In this document: positions 17,543 through 26,979 of the stretch, piece by piece
Numbering within the stretch: the first letter of the stretch is position 1
Layout of the letters: the number at the start of each line of letters is the position of its first letter
DNA from: PALSA-612 sp963791225
GTDB lineage: Bacteria; Actinomycetota; Thermoleophilia; Gaiellales; Gaiellaceae
Reading direction: 5' to 3'
DNA length: 64,000 nt
NCBI GenBank assembly: GCA_963791225.1
Contig: CAWBRV010000008.1
Span: 1,240,001 to 1,304,000, forward strand
The notes under the pieces: model-generated
The model's database searches: none
What the model was told of the DNA's origin: nothing
The model's input: only the letters and a program-made list of their open reading frames with translations
Translations under genes and position numbers: made by a program

Positions 17543-18756
17543 TGAGCGAGAACAACGGTTCCGCAGCCCTGCGTATCTACATCACCGGCTCGTGCGAGGG
17601 CCTGGCGGAGATCGTCGACGCACTTGGTATCCACGGAGGCGTCGAGCTCGTCGGAATGACCGAGGACGTGCCGGAGGCGGCTTCGGCACTGACCGGGGGT
17701 CACCTCGACGCCGTCGTCCACGCGACCCGCGGGGCAGAGTTCCCGCGGGACGCGTACGCGGCGATCCGCGAGTACACCCGTGCCCCCGTGATCCTGCTCT
17801 GCTCCGGCGAGTGCTCCGGGATTCTGGCCGAGGCCCTCGACGCCGAGGTCGCGGACGTCATCCCGCTGCCCCAGCTGACGGAGAACATCGTCTTCTCGAT
17901 CCGGAAGGCGTGCCAGGCCGAGAAGCGCTCGGCCAACGCGTCGAGCCACATGGGCAAGGTTGCGACCGTGTTCTCGCCCAAGGGTGGGATCGGCAAGACG
18001 GTCGTCTCCACGAACCTCGCCGCCACGTTCGCGAAGTACCACAAGAACCGCGTGTTGCTCCTCGACCTCGACCTGCAGTTCGGGGACGCGGCGATCATGC
18101 TTGGCATCGAACCCGAGAAGACGATCTACGACCTCGTCGTCGCCCCGGGCGAGCTCGACACGGAGAAGCTGGCCGGCTACACGACGGCGCATCCGTGCGG
18201 GCTCGACGTTCTGCCCGCGCCGATCCGTCCGGAGGACGCCGAACTCGTGACCGAGGGGAAGCTGGCCCGGCTACTCGAGGTGGCCCGCGCCTCCTACGAC
18301 ACGATCATCGTCGACACGTCCCCGTTCTTCCACGGGCCGATGCTGGCGACGCTCGACCGCACCGACGTCCTGCTCCTGCTCTGTGGTCTCGACATCCCGA
18401 CGATCAAGAACGTCCGGCTCGGGCTCCAGACCCTGGAGCTTCTCTCGTACCCGTCGGAGCGGATCCGCGTGATCCTGAACCGCGCGAACACGAACGTGGG
18501 GCTGAAGCGGAGCGAGGTCGAGGACACGCTGCGCACCAAGGTCCACGTCGAGCTCCCGAGCGACCGCGCTGTGCCGATGGCCGTCAATCGCGGCAAGCCG
18601 GTGGCGCTCGCCGAGCCCGGCTGCGAGTTCTCGAAGGCGATCCGCGAACTGGCGGATTCGATCGCCGGCGTGAAAGGCTCGAAGACGAAGACCAAGAAGG
18701 AGACGAACGCGGCCAAGGAGCCTCGTAAGTCGCTCGTGTCCAGGCTGAGGAGCTAG
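17542..18756 (+). CDS. tadZ: Tad pilus localisation ATPase TadZ/CpaE
   Basis: This 404-residue protein joins an N-terminal receiver-like domain (about residues 1-130) to a MinD/ParA-type ATPase. The receiver part lacks a clear phospho-accepting Asp arrangement, as is usual in TadZ. The ATPase has the deviant Walker A KGGIGKT near residue 150, LLLDLDLQFGD (Walker A' / switch region) and IIVDTSP. TadZ places the Tad machine in the cell. The C-terminal 30 residues are very Lys-rich. It lies between cpaB and tadA in the pilus operon. Confidence 0.92.
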   Translation: MSENNGSAALRIYITGSCEGLAEIVDALGIHGGVELVGMTEDVPEAASALTGGHLDAVVHATRGAEFPRDAYAAIREYTRAPVILLCSGECSGILAEALDAEVADVIPLPQLTENIVFSIRKACQAEKRSANASSHMGKVATVFSPKGGIGKTVVSTNLAATFAKYHKNRVLLLDLDLQFGDAAIMLGIEPEKTIYDLVVAPGELDTEKLAGYTTAHPCGLDVLPAPIRPEDAELVTEGKLARLLEVARASYDTIIVDTSPFFHGPMLATLDRTDVLLLLCGLDIPTIKNVRLGLQTLELLSYPSERIRVILNRANTNVGLKRSEVEDTLRTKVHVELPSDRAVPMAVNRGKPVALAEPGCEFSKAIRELADSIAGVKGSKTKTKKETNAAKEPRKSLVSRLRS

Positions 18757-18760
18757 GGGC

Positions 18761-20242
18761 ATGGGTCTCCAGGACCGCATCAAGGTCGGCGCCGAGCAGC
18801 AGCAACAGCAGCAGCAGAACGGCGGCTCTTACGAGGACAGCCAGCTGTCGAGCCCGATGGCGTCGACGCAGCAGCTGCGCGCCCGGGAAGGCGACAGGCG
18901 GGCCGATCCGTACGCGGAGCTGAAGACGCGGATCCACCACGCGTGCATCGCGCGTCTCGGGCCCGAGCTGTTCGCGAGCGACGCCTCCGGCGACATCGCC
19001 GACCGCGTGCTGCGGGCGGTCATGGAGCAGCTCGCTCTCGACCGGACGCCGCTCACGCGGGAGGAGCGCCGCAAGCTCGTCCGCGAGATCGCCGACGACA
19101 TCCTCGGCTACGGGCCGCTCGAGCCCTTCCTCCGCGACGAGGCCGTGACGGAAGTCATGGTCAACGGGCCGAACCAGGTCTACATCGAGCGCTCGGGCAA
19201 GCTCGAGCTCACGAACACGTCGTTCCTCGACGACGCCCACCTGCTGCGGATCATCGACAAGATCGTGTCGCCGATCGGCCGTCGGATCGACGAGTCGTCG
19301 CCGATGGTCGACGCGCGCCTCCCCGACGGCAGCCGCGTCAACGCCATCATCCCGCCGCTCGCCCTGCGCGGACCGACGCTGACGATCCGGAAGTTCTCGC
19401 GCGACCCGTACACGATGGACGACCTGATCACCTTCGGGACGCTGACGCCGCGGGCGGCGCACTTCCTGTCCGCCTGCGTCCGCGGCAAGCTCAACATCCT
19501 CATCTCCGGCGGTACCGGCTCCGGTAAGACGACCACACTCAACGCCGTCTCTGCGTTCATCCCGAACGACGAGCGCATCGTCACGATCGAGGACGCGGCC
19601 GAGCTCCAGCTCCAGCAGGACCACGTCATCCCGCTCGAGTCCCGCCCGCCCAACATCGAGGGGACGGGCGAGATCCGCATCCGCGAACTCGTCCGCAACT
19701 CCCTGCGTATGCGCCCCGACCGCATCATCGTCGGCGAGGTCCGCGGCGCCGAGACGCTGGACATGCTCCAGGCCATGAACACGGGCCACGAAGGCTCGTT
19801 GACGACGATCCACGCGAACACGCCCCGTGATGCGCTGTCCCGGCTCGAGACGCTCGTGCTGACTGCCGGCGTCGACCTGCCGCTGCGCGCGATCCGTGAG
19901 CAGATCGCGGCCGCGTTCGACCTGATCGTCCAGATCTCGCGTCTCGTCGACGGCTCGCGCCGGATCACGCACATCACCGAGGCGCTGCGCATGGAAGGCG
20001 AGACGATCACGTTGCAGGATGTGTTCATCGCCCGGCCGCCGGACGAGCAGACGTCGCAGGGGACGAAGGGGCTCCGGTTGCTCGGTGCCCTCCAGTGCAG
20101 CGGCCTCAAGCCGCATTTCCTCGACAAGATGGCCACCAACGGCGTCGTGCTGCCGGCAGCGTTCTTCGAGAACGAGGAGGATGACCAGGCCGGCCGCGGC
20201 GGCTTCGCCACTGCGAACTTCGGCAGGGGCTTCCGCCGATGA
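18761..20242 (+). CDS. tadA: Tad pilus assembly ATPase TadA/CpaF
   Basis: TadA (493 residues) is the secretion ATPase that drives pilin polymerisation at the cytoplasmic face. After a Gln-rich disordered N-terminus comes the family core: GYGPLEPFLRDEAVTEVMVN, Walker A GGTGSGKTT near residue 250, the Asp box, Walker B-like RIIVGEVRGAE and the His box HEGSLTTIHAN. All catalytic motifs are present. The C-terminal 50 residues (ending FGRGFRR) are low-complexity. It overlaps the next gene by 4 bases (ATGA). Confidence 0.96.
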   Translation: MGLQDRIKVGAEQQQQQQQNGGSYEDSQLSSPMASTQQLRAREGDRRADPYAELKTRIHHACIARLGPELFASDASGDIADRVLRAVMEQLALDRTPLTREERRKLVREIADDILGYGPLEPFLRDEAVTEVMVNGPNQVYIERSGKLELTNTSFLDDAHLLRIIDKIVSPIGRRIDESSPMVDARLPDGSRVNAIIPPLALRGPTLTIRKFSRDPYTMDDLITFGTLTPRAAHFLSACVRGKLNILISGGTGSGKTTTLNAVSAFIPNDERIVTIEDAAELQLQQDHVIPLESRPPNIEGTGEIRIRELVRNSLRMRPDRIIVGEVRGAETLDMLQAMNTGHEGSLTTIHANTPRDALSRLETLVLTAGVDLPLRAIREQIAAAFDLIVQISRLVDGSRRITHITEALRMEGETITLQDVFIARPPDEQTSQGTKGLRLLGALQCSGLKPHFLDKMATNGVVLPAAFFENEEDDQAGRGGFATANFGRGFRR

Positions 20243-22092
20243 GGCTCCGTTTGCCGGCCGCCGTCGCGGCGCTCTGCCTGCTCGCGCCGGCAGCCGCGGT
20301 CGCGGGAATCCATGTCCGCGCCGTCGACTCGGCCGGATATCCGCGCGTGCGCGTCTCGGTCGTTACCGACCGGCCGTCTGCGAAGCCGCCGAAGCTCCGT
20401 GAGAACGGCAAGGCGGTCGAGGGCGCGTACGCCGTCAACCTCGGCAACGCCAAGAGCGTCGTCCTCGCCATCGACCACTCGCGCTCGATGGCCGGGAAGC
20501 CGCTCGCGGAGGCGGTCGCCGCAGCGAAGGCGTTCGTCGACTCCAAGCCTGGCGCCGACCAGATCGCAGTCTCGGCGTTCGCGACCGAGTCGGTGATGCT
20601 GACCGGCTTCTCGACCGGGACGACCGACGCCGACGCGGCGTTCCGCTCGATCGCCGTCGACCGCAGTGCGGGAACGAAGATGTACGACGACCTCGTCCTC
20701 GGGATCGGCTCCCTGCAGCACCAGTCGTCGCCCGGCAAGGTGGTCATCGTCGTCACCGACGGGAACGAGACGGCGAGCAGCGCCAGCCTGGACGACGTGA
20801 TCTCGGCCGCCCACAAGGCGCACGTGTCGGTCTACGTGATCGGCATCGAGAGCCGGCTCTTCACCCCCGACAAGCTCGAGAAGCTGGCCGCGGACACCGG
20901 TGGCCGCTACTACGCCGCCGCCTCGCCCGGCTTCCTCCACGCCATCTACACGCGGATCGCCGACGAACTCGCGCGTACCTGGCAGGTCGAGTACCTGACC
21001 TCGGCGCGCCCGGGGGACAAGATCGTCGTCACGGCCTCGGTGGCAGGGCAGGGGAGGACGGCCTCGTCGGCAGTGATCGCCGGGGCGAGCACGGTCGCGC
21101 CGTCGAAGGGCTCACTGCCCAAGTCCGCGTTCAGCGGCGCCGGTACGTTCGTGCTCGCAGTCATCGTCGCCCTGCTCGTGCTGCTCGCGATCCGGTTCCT
21201 GTTCCGGAAGAGCAAGACCGAGGAAATGCGCCGGAGGATCCAGCCCCATATCGCGCAGGAGAAGGAGAAGGTCAAGCGCAAGCGCGAACGGCCGGGTCTC
21301 GTGCGCGGCCTGTTCGCATCGACCGAGCACGTGCTCGGCAAGTCCAAGCAGTGGTCGTCGCTCGCACGGCTGCTCGAGCGCGGCGACGTGCCGCTGAAGA
21401 CGGTCGAGTTCGCCTACGTGATCCTCATCTGCGGCCTCGCCGTCGGCTTCCTCGCCTCCGTGATGGGGCTGAGCGGGATCTTCCTGGTCGGCGCGTTCCT
21501 ACTCGGGGCGTCCCTGCCGATCGGCTTCGTGTACCGAAAGGCCCGCAAGCGCCTGTCCGCGTTCGACGAGCAGCTCCCGGACCTGCTGATGGCCGTGGCG
21601 GCGTCGCTCAAGGCCGGCCACAGCTTCAAGCAGGGCATCCAGACGCTGGTCGAGGAGGCGCAGGATCCGGCCAAGAAGGAGTTCCAGCGCGTGCTCGCCG
21701 AGGCGAGCCTCGGACGCCCGATCGATGCGGCGATGGCCGACATGGCGGAGCGGATCGGCTCGAAGAACTTTGCCTTCATCGTCACGGCCGTGGCGATCCA
21801 GAACCAGGTCGGCGGCTCGCTCGCCGGGCTCTTCGACATGGTCGCCGACACCGTGCGCCAGCGCCAGCAGTTCTCGCGCAAGATCAAGGCGCTGACGGCG
21901 ATGGGACGCGCGTCCGCCTACGTGCTGATCGCGCTGCCGATTTTCCTGGCCATGATGCTGACGGCCATCAACCACAAGTACATGGCCCCGCTGTTCTTCA
22001 CCTCGGCGGGCCACATGCTGATGATTGTCGGCGGCGTGTCGATGGTGATCGGCTCGCTCATCCTCCGCAAGATCGTGAGCTTCAAGGGGTAG
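20239..22092 (+). CDS. tadB: VWA domain fused to TadB-type type II secretion F protein
   Basis: This 617-residue fusion has a signal peptide (residues 1-22), a von Willebrand factor A domain with MIDAS motif DHSRS near residue 79, TVVVTDG-like strand VIVVTDGNET, a membrane helix around 297-318, a Lys/Arg-rich cytoplasmic link, and a TadB/T2SSF domain with helices near 395-430 and 555-610 around the conserved DEQLPDLLMAVAASLKAGHS. TadB normally lacks the VWA part and forms the inner-membrane platform with TadC. The VWA domain would lie outside the membrane and could bind the pilus or a matrix protein in a metal-dependent way; that role is inferred. Confidence 0.88.
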   Translation: MRLRLPAAVAALCLLAPAAAVAGIHVRAVDSAGYPRVRVSVVTDRPSAKPPKLRENGKAVEGAYAVNLGNAKSVVLAIDHSRSMAGKPLAEAVAAAKAFVDSKPGADQIAVSAFATESVMLTGFSTGTTDADAAFRSIAVDRSAGTKMYDDLVLGIGSLQHQSSPGKVVIVVTDGNETASSASLDDVISAAHKAHVSVYVIGIESRLFTPDKLEKLAADTGGRYYAAASPGFLHAIYTRIADELARTWQVEYLTSARPGDKIVVTASVAGQGRTASSAVIAGASTVAPSKGSLPKSAFSGAGTFVLAVIVALLVLLAIRFLFRKSKTEEMRRRIQPHIAQEKEKVKRKRERPGLVRGLFASTEHVLGKSKQWSSLARLLERGDVPLKTVEFAYVILICGLAVGFLASVMGLSGIFLVGAFLLGASLPIGFVYRKARKRLSAFDEQLPDLLMAVAASLKAGHSFKQGIQTLVEEAQDPAKKEFQRVLAEASLGRPIDAAMADMAERIGSKNFAFIVTAVAIQNQVGGSLAGLFDMVADTVRQRQQFSRKIKALTAMGRASAYVLIALPIFLAMMLTAINHKYMAPLFFTSAGHMLMIVGGVSMVIGSLILRKIVSFKG

Positions 22093-22095
22093 CCG

Positions 22096-23013
22096 ATGAT
22101 CCTGCTCGTCCTCGCAATCATCTGTCTCGGCGGCGCGATCTACGTGATCGGCCAGCTGATCACATTGCCCGCCCAGGAGCGGCAGCGCTTCATCAAGCAC
22201 GTCTCCGAATACGGCAACGAGCAGAAGCGGCAGATCCTCGACGCAACCGAGGAGAGCCTGAAGACCCGCGTCGTGACGCCCGTCGTCGAGCGCTTCGCGA
22301 AACTCGTGCTGCGGATCAACCCGAAGACGACCACCGACGGCGTCGCCTACAGGCTCGTCTCGGCCGGAGTCAGCCGGAAGATCTCGCCGACCACGTTCCT
22401 GGCGCTCAAGGGCATCCTCCCGATCGCCTTCGGGCTCTTCGGACTCCTGGTCGCGTCGTCGATGAGTCCGCTGATGACGTTCGCACTGGTCGTCGGTGGC
22501 GGCGCGCTCGGCTTCATCCTTCCCGACTACATCGTCAACTCGAAGATCAAGTCGCGGCAGGAGAAGATCCGCGCCCAGCTCCCGGACGCCCTCGACCTGC
22601 TCGCCGTCAGCGTCGAGGCCGGCCTCGGCTTCGACAGTGCCGTCAACAAGCTGATCGACAGCCTCGAGGGGCCGCTGATCGACGAGTTCAACCTGACGCT
22701 GTCGGAGATCCGCGTCGGCGAGGGCCGGTCGGACGCGCTGCGCAAGCTCGCCGAGCGTGCAGGAGTCTCCGAGCTCTCGGCCTTCACCCGCTCGCTGATC
22801 CAGGCGGACACCCTCGGCATCTCGCTCGGGCGCATCCTCCGCGTCCAGGCCGCGGACGCCCGTGAGCGCCGGCAGTCGATGGCAGAGGAGCGGGCGATGA
22901 AGGCGCCGATCAAGATGCTCTTCCCGACCGTGATCTTCATCTTCCCGTCGATGTTCATCGTCACGATCGGCCCGGCGTTCCTCTCGCTCACGGGCCTCTT
23001 CGGCAGCCAGTAA
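22096..23013 (+). CDS. tadC: Tad pilus inner-membrane platform protein TadC
   Basis: TadC (305 residues) is a T2SSF-domain membrane protein: an N-terminal helix, a cytoplasmic domain, two central helices, the conserved IRAQLPDALDLLAVSVEAGL and GLGFDSAV region, and C-terminal helices ending LTGLFGSQ. Together with TadB it forms the platform that TadA drives. It follows tadB by three bases and is the last gene before a perfect hairpin terminator. No tadV (prepilin peptidase) or secretin gene follows, so the peptidase must be elsewhere. Confidence 0.92.
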   Translation: MILLVLAIICLGGAIYVIGQLITLPAQERQRFIKHVSEYGNEQKRQILDATEESLKTRVVTPVVERFAKLVLRINPKTTTDGVAYRLVSAGVSRKISPTTFLALKGILPIAFGLFGLLVASSMSPLMTFALVVGGGALGFILPDYIVNSKIKSRQEKIRAQLPDALDLLAVSVEAGLGFDSAVNKLIDSLEGPLIDEFNLTLSEIRVGEGRSDALRKLAERAGVSELSAFTRSLIQADTLGISLGRILRVQAADARERRQSMAEERAMKAPIKMLFPTVIFIFPSMFIVTIGPAFLSLTGLFGSQ

Positions 23014-23275
23014 TCCGCGGGGGAAACGGCCGGTTTCCCCCACGAGCTCCCTTCCCAGGCCGTAGCGCGTTTCCTGCGGCCCGAGCTACGCCGGAGCACG
23101 GCTCCGGCTTCGCCGCGACTCGCAGCGCGTGCCCCGGGCAGACGACGAAGGTCGATTCCACGAGCCCGGTGTTGCTCAGGAGAACGGTGACCGCGGCCGG
23201 TATCAGACCGAGGAGAACCAGCTGGATCGGGCCTCGCCGTACGAACGGTCGCTTCCGACGTGGCGCCATCGGCAT
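22988..23275 (-). CDS. Possible small membrane protein, doubtful
   Basis: This possible 95-residue protein has a basic start MPMAPRRKRPFVRRGP followed by a hydrophobic segment (IQLVLLGLIPAAVTVLLS) and a cysteine-containing tail. It would be the gene after the coiled-coil protein on the same strand, 36 bases downstream. Against it: no ribosome site, its 3' end runs through the tadC terminator hairpin and into tadC, and the tail looks random. The first 45 residues are the only part that looks protein-like. Confidence 0.3.
   Translation of the reverse strand: MPMAPRRKRPFVRRGPIQLVLLGLIPAAVTVLLSNTGLVESTFVVCPGHALRVAAKPEPCSGVARAAGNALRPGKGARGGNRPFPPRITGCRRGP
23019..23041 (+). terminator. Hairpin terminator of the tad operon
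   Basis: A perfect 9-bp stem GGGGGAAAC / GTTTCCCCC with a 5-base loop begins six bases after the tadC stop. No U-run follows, as is common in GC-rich actinobacteria. Being perfect, it would also serve transcripts from the opposite strand. Confidence 0.75.
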
Positions 23276-23311
23276 GCTGCAGCGGCGTACGGCGAGGAAG
23301 GATCGAACGCG

Positions 23312-24745
23312 CTACGAGTTGACGACGCGGAGCGCTGCTTCGCGCTTGCCGAGCTCGCCCTGGGCGCGGGCGATGAAGGACTCGAGCTCGCCTTCCTTCT
23401 TGCTCACACGGGTCTCGCGGGCTTTCAGCTCCTGCTCCCACTTGTCGAGCCGGTCGGACTCGAGCTCGATGTCCACCTCGACCTTGGCGCGGTGGTTCGC
23501 GACCTCGGATTCCTTGTCGTGGAGAACGGCTTCGCGCTCGTCGACCTCCTCCGCGCGTGAGTCGAGATCTGCCTCGCGGGACTTGAGGCGCGCCGCACGC
23601 TTCTCGATGCGCGCCCGCTCGCCCTCGATCTGCTCCTCGGACTTGGCGAACTCGCTCTCCCGGCCGGCGAGCTTGCGCTCCCGATCCTCGAGATCCTCGG
23701 CCAGCGAATCGAGGTTGCGGCCGCGGACACAGTCGGCGGCGAGCTGTTCGAGCTCCGTCGCGCGCCGGTCGAGGTCCGCCTTCAGCTCCCGCAGCTCGCG
23801 GCCGCGGAGGACGTTCTCCTCGGCGCGCTTGATCTCCGCAGCCTTCGCGGACAGCTCGGCGCTCCGCGTGTCGAGTTTGCGGGTGCGCTCGGCCAGCTCG
23901 CTGTGCTGCTTCGTCAGTTCGTGGCGCTCGTTCGCGAGCTGGGCAGTCTCGGTCTCGAGCGCGGCACGCTCGGCGGCCAGCGCGTCCCGGTCCATCTCGA
24001 CGGAATGCGTGTCGGCCGAGAGCCCCTTCCGCTCGGCTGCGAGCTCCTGCTCCAGCTCGCGCCGGCGCTGCTCCAGCTCGCGCTCACCCTCGCGGGCCCG
24101 GCGCTCGAGCTCGCGTTCGAGGTCCCGCTCTCGCCGTTCGAGCTCACGCTCGAGTTCGGCCACCCGGCGGTCGCGTTCCTTGAGCTCGGCGTCGAGCTGG
24201 CGCTCGTGGTCGGTGCGATCCTTCTTGCGGTTCTCGAGACTCTCCTCGAGCTTCTCGAGCCGCTTCTCCGTCCGTTCGAGCTCGGCTGCCTGCCGGTCGA
24301 TCTCGGCGGCGCGGTCGCGCAGCTCGTCGTCGTGGCGGTCGAGCTCCGCCACGCGCTCGTCGAGCGCGGCGGCCTGTGTCTCGAAGTCGGCCCGGTGCGA
24401 GTCGAGCGCCTGCTCGCCTTCACGAAGCTCCGCCTCGCGCTGCTCCTGCTGCGCGGCCAGCTCGTCCATCTCCGCCGAGCGGCGCGCGAGCTCGTGCGCG
24501 AGCTCGCCGTCGACGTCTTGTCCGGGCTCCGCCTTGGCAGCTTCTGCGGGCTCCGCCTTGGCAGCCTTTCGCGGCGGCTTCTCGGCGCGCTCGGCGGCGC
24601 TCGCCGCGGCAGCGCGCTTGCTCTTGACAGCCGGAGCCTTGCGCTCGAGCTGCGCGCGCAGGCCGCTGCCGAACCCCTGCTCGATCTCCTCGACCGGGCT
24701 TTCGCCTTCCAGGGGCTGGTTACTTGCGGTCTGTTGCGGGCTCAC
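23312..24745 (-). CDS. Long coiled-coil protein
   Basis: This 477-residue protein starts at GTG 24745. An Ala/Lys-rich N-terminal 80 residues resemble a flexible basic linker; the remaining 390 residues are an almost continuous heptad coiled coil of Glu, Arg, Leu and Ala (for example LERELERRERDLERELERR). No enzymatic motif and no membrane segment are present. Such proteins act as cytoplasmic scaffolds, in polar growth or in chromosome or pilus positioning. Its stop faces the tad operon terminator, and the methyltransferase upstream ends 82 bases before its start. The function is unknown. Confidence 0.8.
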   Translation of the reverse strand: MSPQQTASNQPLEGESPVEEIEQGFGSGLRAQLERKAPAVKSKRAAAASAAERAEKPPRKAAKAEPAEAAKAEPGQDVDGELAHELARRSAEMDELAAQQEQREAELREGEQALDSHRADFETQAAALDERVAELDRHDDELRDRAAEIDRQAAELERTEKRLEKLEESLENRKKDRTDHERQLDAELKERDRRVAELERELERRERDLERELERRAREGERELEQRRRELEQELAAERKGLSADTHSVEMDRDALAAERAALETETAQLANERHELTKQHSELAERTRKLDTRSAELSAKAAEIKRAEENVLRGRELRELKADLDRRATELEQLAADCVRGRNLDSLAEDLEDRERKLAGRESEFAKSEEQIEGERARIEKRAARLKSREADLDSRAEEVDEREAVLHDKESEVANHRAKVEVDIELESDRLDKWEQELKARETRVSKKEGELESFIARAQGELGKREAALRVVNS

Positions 24746-24827
24746 GCGCTCACGTCGTCGCTCATGAGAGGGATCGGCGCCGGGGGAGGGGTGGTTCTAT
24801 CCCTCATGCGAGGGGCGGTTCCCGGCT

Positions 24828-25454
24828 TTACGCGTCCGTGCCCGCGACGGCCACGATCGTCATGCCCCGTCGCACGATCCTGGCCCGCGACGACGCCGGA
24901 AACAGGCCGAGCACGCCCGCCGGCGTGAGCAGCCGCAGACCCAGCCCTTCGGGGCGCCGAAGCGCGCGGTAGACCCTGTCGCGCCGCTCGTCGCCGAGCC
25001 AGTGCGCGAGCGGCACGAGCGTGTGCGTGTCGATCGGGAACTGCCGGTTCGGCGTGGTGAGGAAGACGCGCCGGGACACCCGGCAAAGCTCCGCGACGAA
25101 AGCGCGCTGCGAGTCGAGGTCGTCCAGGTGCTCGACGACGGCGTTCGAGAAGCCGATGTCGAACTGGCCGTCCAGGAAGGGGAGCGCGCGCCCGTCGGCG
25201 CGAACGGCCGTTACTTTCGGAAACGCCTCCTGGAAGACGGTCAGGTGCTGCGTCGAGACGGCGACGATCTGCTCCGGCCAGGGGTAGAGGGCCTCGAAGA
25301 AGTTCGCGGTGCCGTAGGTGTCCTCGCCGTACCCCCCGTCGCTCACGCCGACGTCGACGACGGTCATCTCTGCCGTCGGCCGCATCGTCTCGAAGAAGAG
25401 GTCGAGCTTGCGTCTCCGGCTGCTCGCCGAGACGCGCGCAGCGAGACGGCGCAC
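24828..25454 (-). CDS. Class I SAM-dependent methyltransferase
   Basis: This 208-residue protein starts at GTG 25454. It has motif I MTVVDVGVSDGGYGE (SAM-binding loop, slightly unusual with Ser-Asp), a motif II-like acidic strand end and FDIGFSNAVVEHLDD (motif IV), then FLTTPNRQFPIDTHTLVPLAHW, a pattern seen in methyltransferases of cell-surface sugar clusters. The substrate is unknown. It follows the secreted glycosidase gene by eight bases and is probably in its operon, which hints at a role in surface glycan modification, but this is an inference from position only. Confidence 0.85.
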   Translation of the reverse strand: MRRLAARVSASSRRRKLDLFFETMRPTAEMTVVDVGVSDGGYGEDTYGTANFFEALYPWPEQIVAVSTQHLTVFQEAFPKVTAVRADGRALPFLDGQFDIGFSNAVVEHLDDLDSQRAFVAELCRVSRRVFLTTPNRQFPIDTHTLVPLAHWLGDERRDRVYRALRRPEGLGLRLLTPAGVLGLFPASSRARIVRRGMTIVAVAGTDA

Positions 25455-25462
25455 CGGTCCGC

Positions 25463-26878
25463 CTACACGACGACGATCGTGGCGGAGCGGTAGATCCGGT
25501 TCCCGTTCTTGTCGTTGATCGCGAAGCTGACCGTGTAGGTCGTGCCGCCCGGCGGACTCTTCAGAGGCACCATGAAGCTCGCGTACCCGTCGATTGCGAT
25601 CGTCGAGGTCGGCTGCGCCACCGCGATGTTGCGACGCCCCTGAAATGTCTTGACGGTCGCCCCGAGGTTCGCGCCGACTCCGTCTCGCGCCGCCAGCTCC
25701 CAGACGGGGACGCGCACGATCGGATTGGACTTCTTCGCCTTGATGTAGACGATGGGACTCTTGAAGTTGAGCCTCGCCGCACCGGCTGAGAATGCCGGGA
25801 ACGCGGGCTTCTTCGAGTTGTCCTCGTTCTCGATGCCGCTCTGCCACGTGCTGGTCGGGTCGTCACGGAAGATGAACCAGATGAACATGTAGATGTACGG
25901 GCTCTGCTCGACCGCGGCGAGTGTCTGCCTCGTGTACGCAGCCTGCTGCGCATTCGTGACGCCCTTCGGCTCGCCGGGCTTCGTCTCGAAGCCGTACTCG
26001 GTGATCCAGATCTTCACGAACTTGCGGTTGAACCACTGCTGGAGCTTCTTCTCGAACGTCGGGATCTGCGGGAGGTTGACGTTCGGGAACGCGACCTTCA
26101 CGTTCGGCCCCTGGCCGAGGCCGGAGTACGGATGGTGCGCCCAGGCGTCGAACTTGAGCTTCGGAGCCGCCTTCGCGACGAGCTGTGCGAACAGGCCCGG
26201 TGCGATCGTGTTCTGCGTTCCACTCGGTGAGATCGCCCTTTGCCGGCCACGGGGGGAGGTCTCGCCGACTCCGACCTGCGCGCGCGAGTTGCCGGCCTTG
26301 ATCCCGGCGTAGGCCGCGCCCGCCATCTGTGCGTAGACGGCCGGGGAGGAGGGCTTGCCGCTCTTGTTGTACGCGGGAGCGAGGAACTCCTCCAGGTTGG
26401 GCTCGTTCCAGACCGAGTAGTAGCCGACGAAGGGAATCCCCGGATAGCGGCCCGAGTAGCGGGCGGCCAGCGCGTGCGCGAAGTCCTGCAGGTCGGCCAT
26501 TCGCGTCGGCGCGTGGTTCTCGCCCTGGTCGCCGTTCGCCCAGCCCGGGGTGCCCCAGATCGTCAGCAGCACGGTCATGCCCCGGAAGGTGGCGTTGCGC
26601 ACCAGTTCGTCGATGTCCTCGAAGTGGTAGCCGGGGTCGTTCGGGTCGGTCGCGTTCGCGGGCCGCGCCGGCGCGATGCGAGACCAGTACGCGGTGCTGC
26701 GGATGATCGTCGCGCTCGTCGACGCCGCGTTGTTGAAGTTCGTGATCCGGTCGTCGCGCCAGCGGAAAGAAGGGTCGTCCTGGAACCCGACGGGCATCCT
26801 CGGTGCGCTCAGGGCAGTGGCGGGGGCCACGGCAGCCAGCACGAGTAGGCAGCCGAGGATGAGGCGGGTTCGTGTCAT
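25463..26878 (-). CDS. Secreted glycoside hydrolase (clan GH-A)
   Basis: This 471-residue protein has a signal peptide (MTRTRLILGCLLVLAAVAPA, cleavage near residue 24) and a TIM-barrel of clan GH-A: acid/base Glu159 in VGYYSVWNEPN and nucleophile Glu294 in KIWITEYGFET. TPGWAN and the HHPYS loop are consistent with GH39/GH5-like enzymes. The C-terminal 110 residues form a beta-sandwich-like domain. It probably cleaves a plant or microbial polysaccharide outside the cell; the substrate is not determinable. Two close cis-prolines and the conserved Asn before the acid/base support an active enzyme. Start ATG 26878 lies after a 100-base intergenic region. Confidence 0.85.
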   Translation of the reverse strand: MTRTRLILGCLLVLAAVAPATALSAPRMPVGFQDDPSFRWRDDRITNFNNAASTSATIIRSTAYWSRIAPARPANATDPNDPGYHFEDIDELVRNATFRGMTVLLTIWGTPGWANGDQGENHAPTRMADLQDFAHALAARYSGRYPGIPFVGYYSVWNEPNLEEFLAPAYNKSGKPSSPAVYAQMAGAAYAGIKAGNSRAQVGVGETSPRGRQRAISPSGTQNTIAPGLFAQLVAKAAPKLKFDAWAHHPYSGLGQGPNVKVAFPNVNLPQIPTFEKKLQQWFNRKFVKIWITEYGFETKPGEPKGVTNAQQAAYTRQTLAAVEQSPYIYMFIWFIFRDDPTSTWQSGIENEDNSKKPAFPAFSAGAARLNFKSPIVYIKAKKSNPIVRVPVWELAARDGVGANLGATVKTFQGRRNIAVAQPTSTIAIDGYASFMVPLKSPPGGTTYTVSFAINDKNGNRIYRSATIVVV

Positions 26879-26979
26879 ATGAGGCGGGCGGCAGCGACGG
26901 GCCGAGCCAGGGGACCTTAGCGGGATTGTGAACCGGTGGGGTCGCTACTAACAGACATCTAACCTTCTCAACCCCGGTT

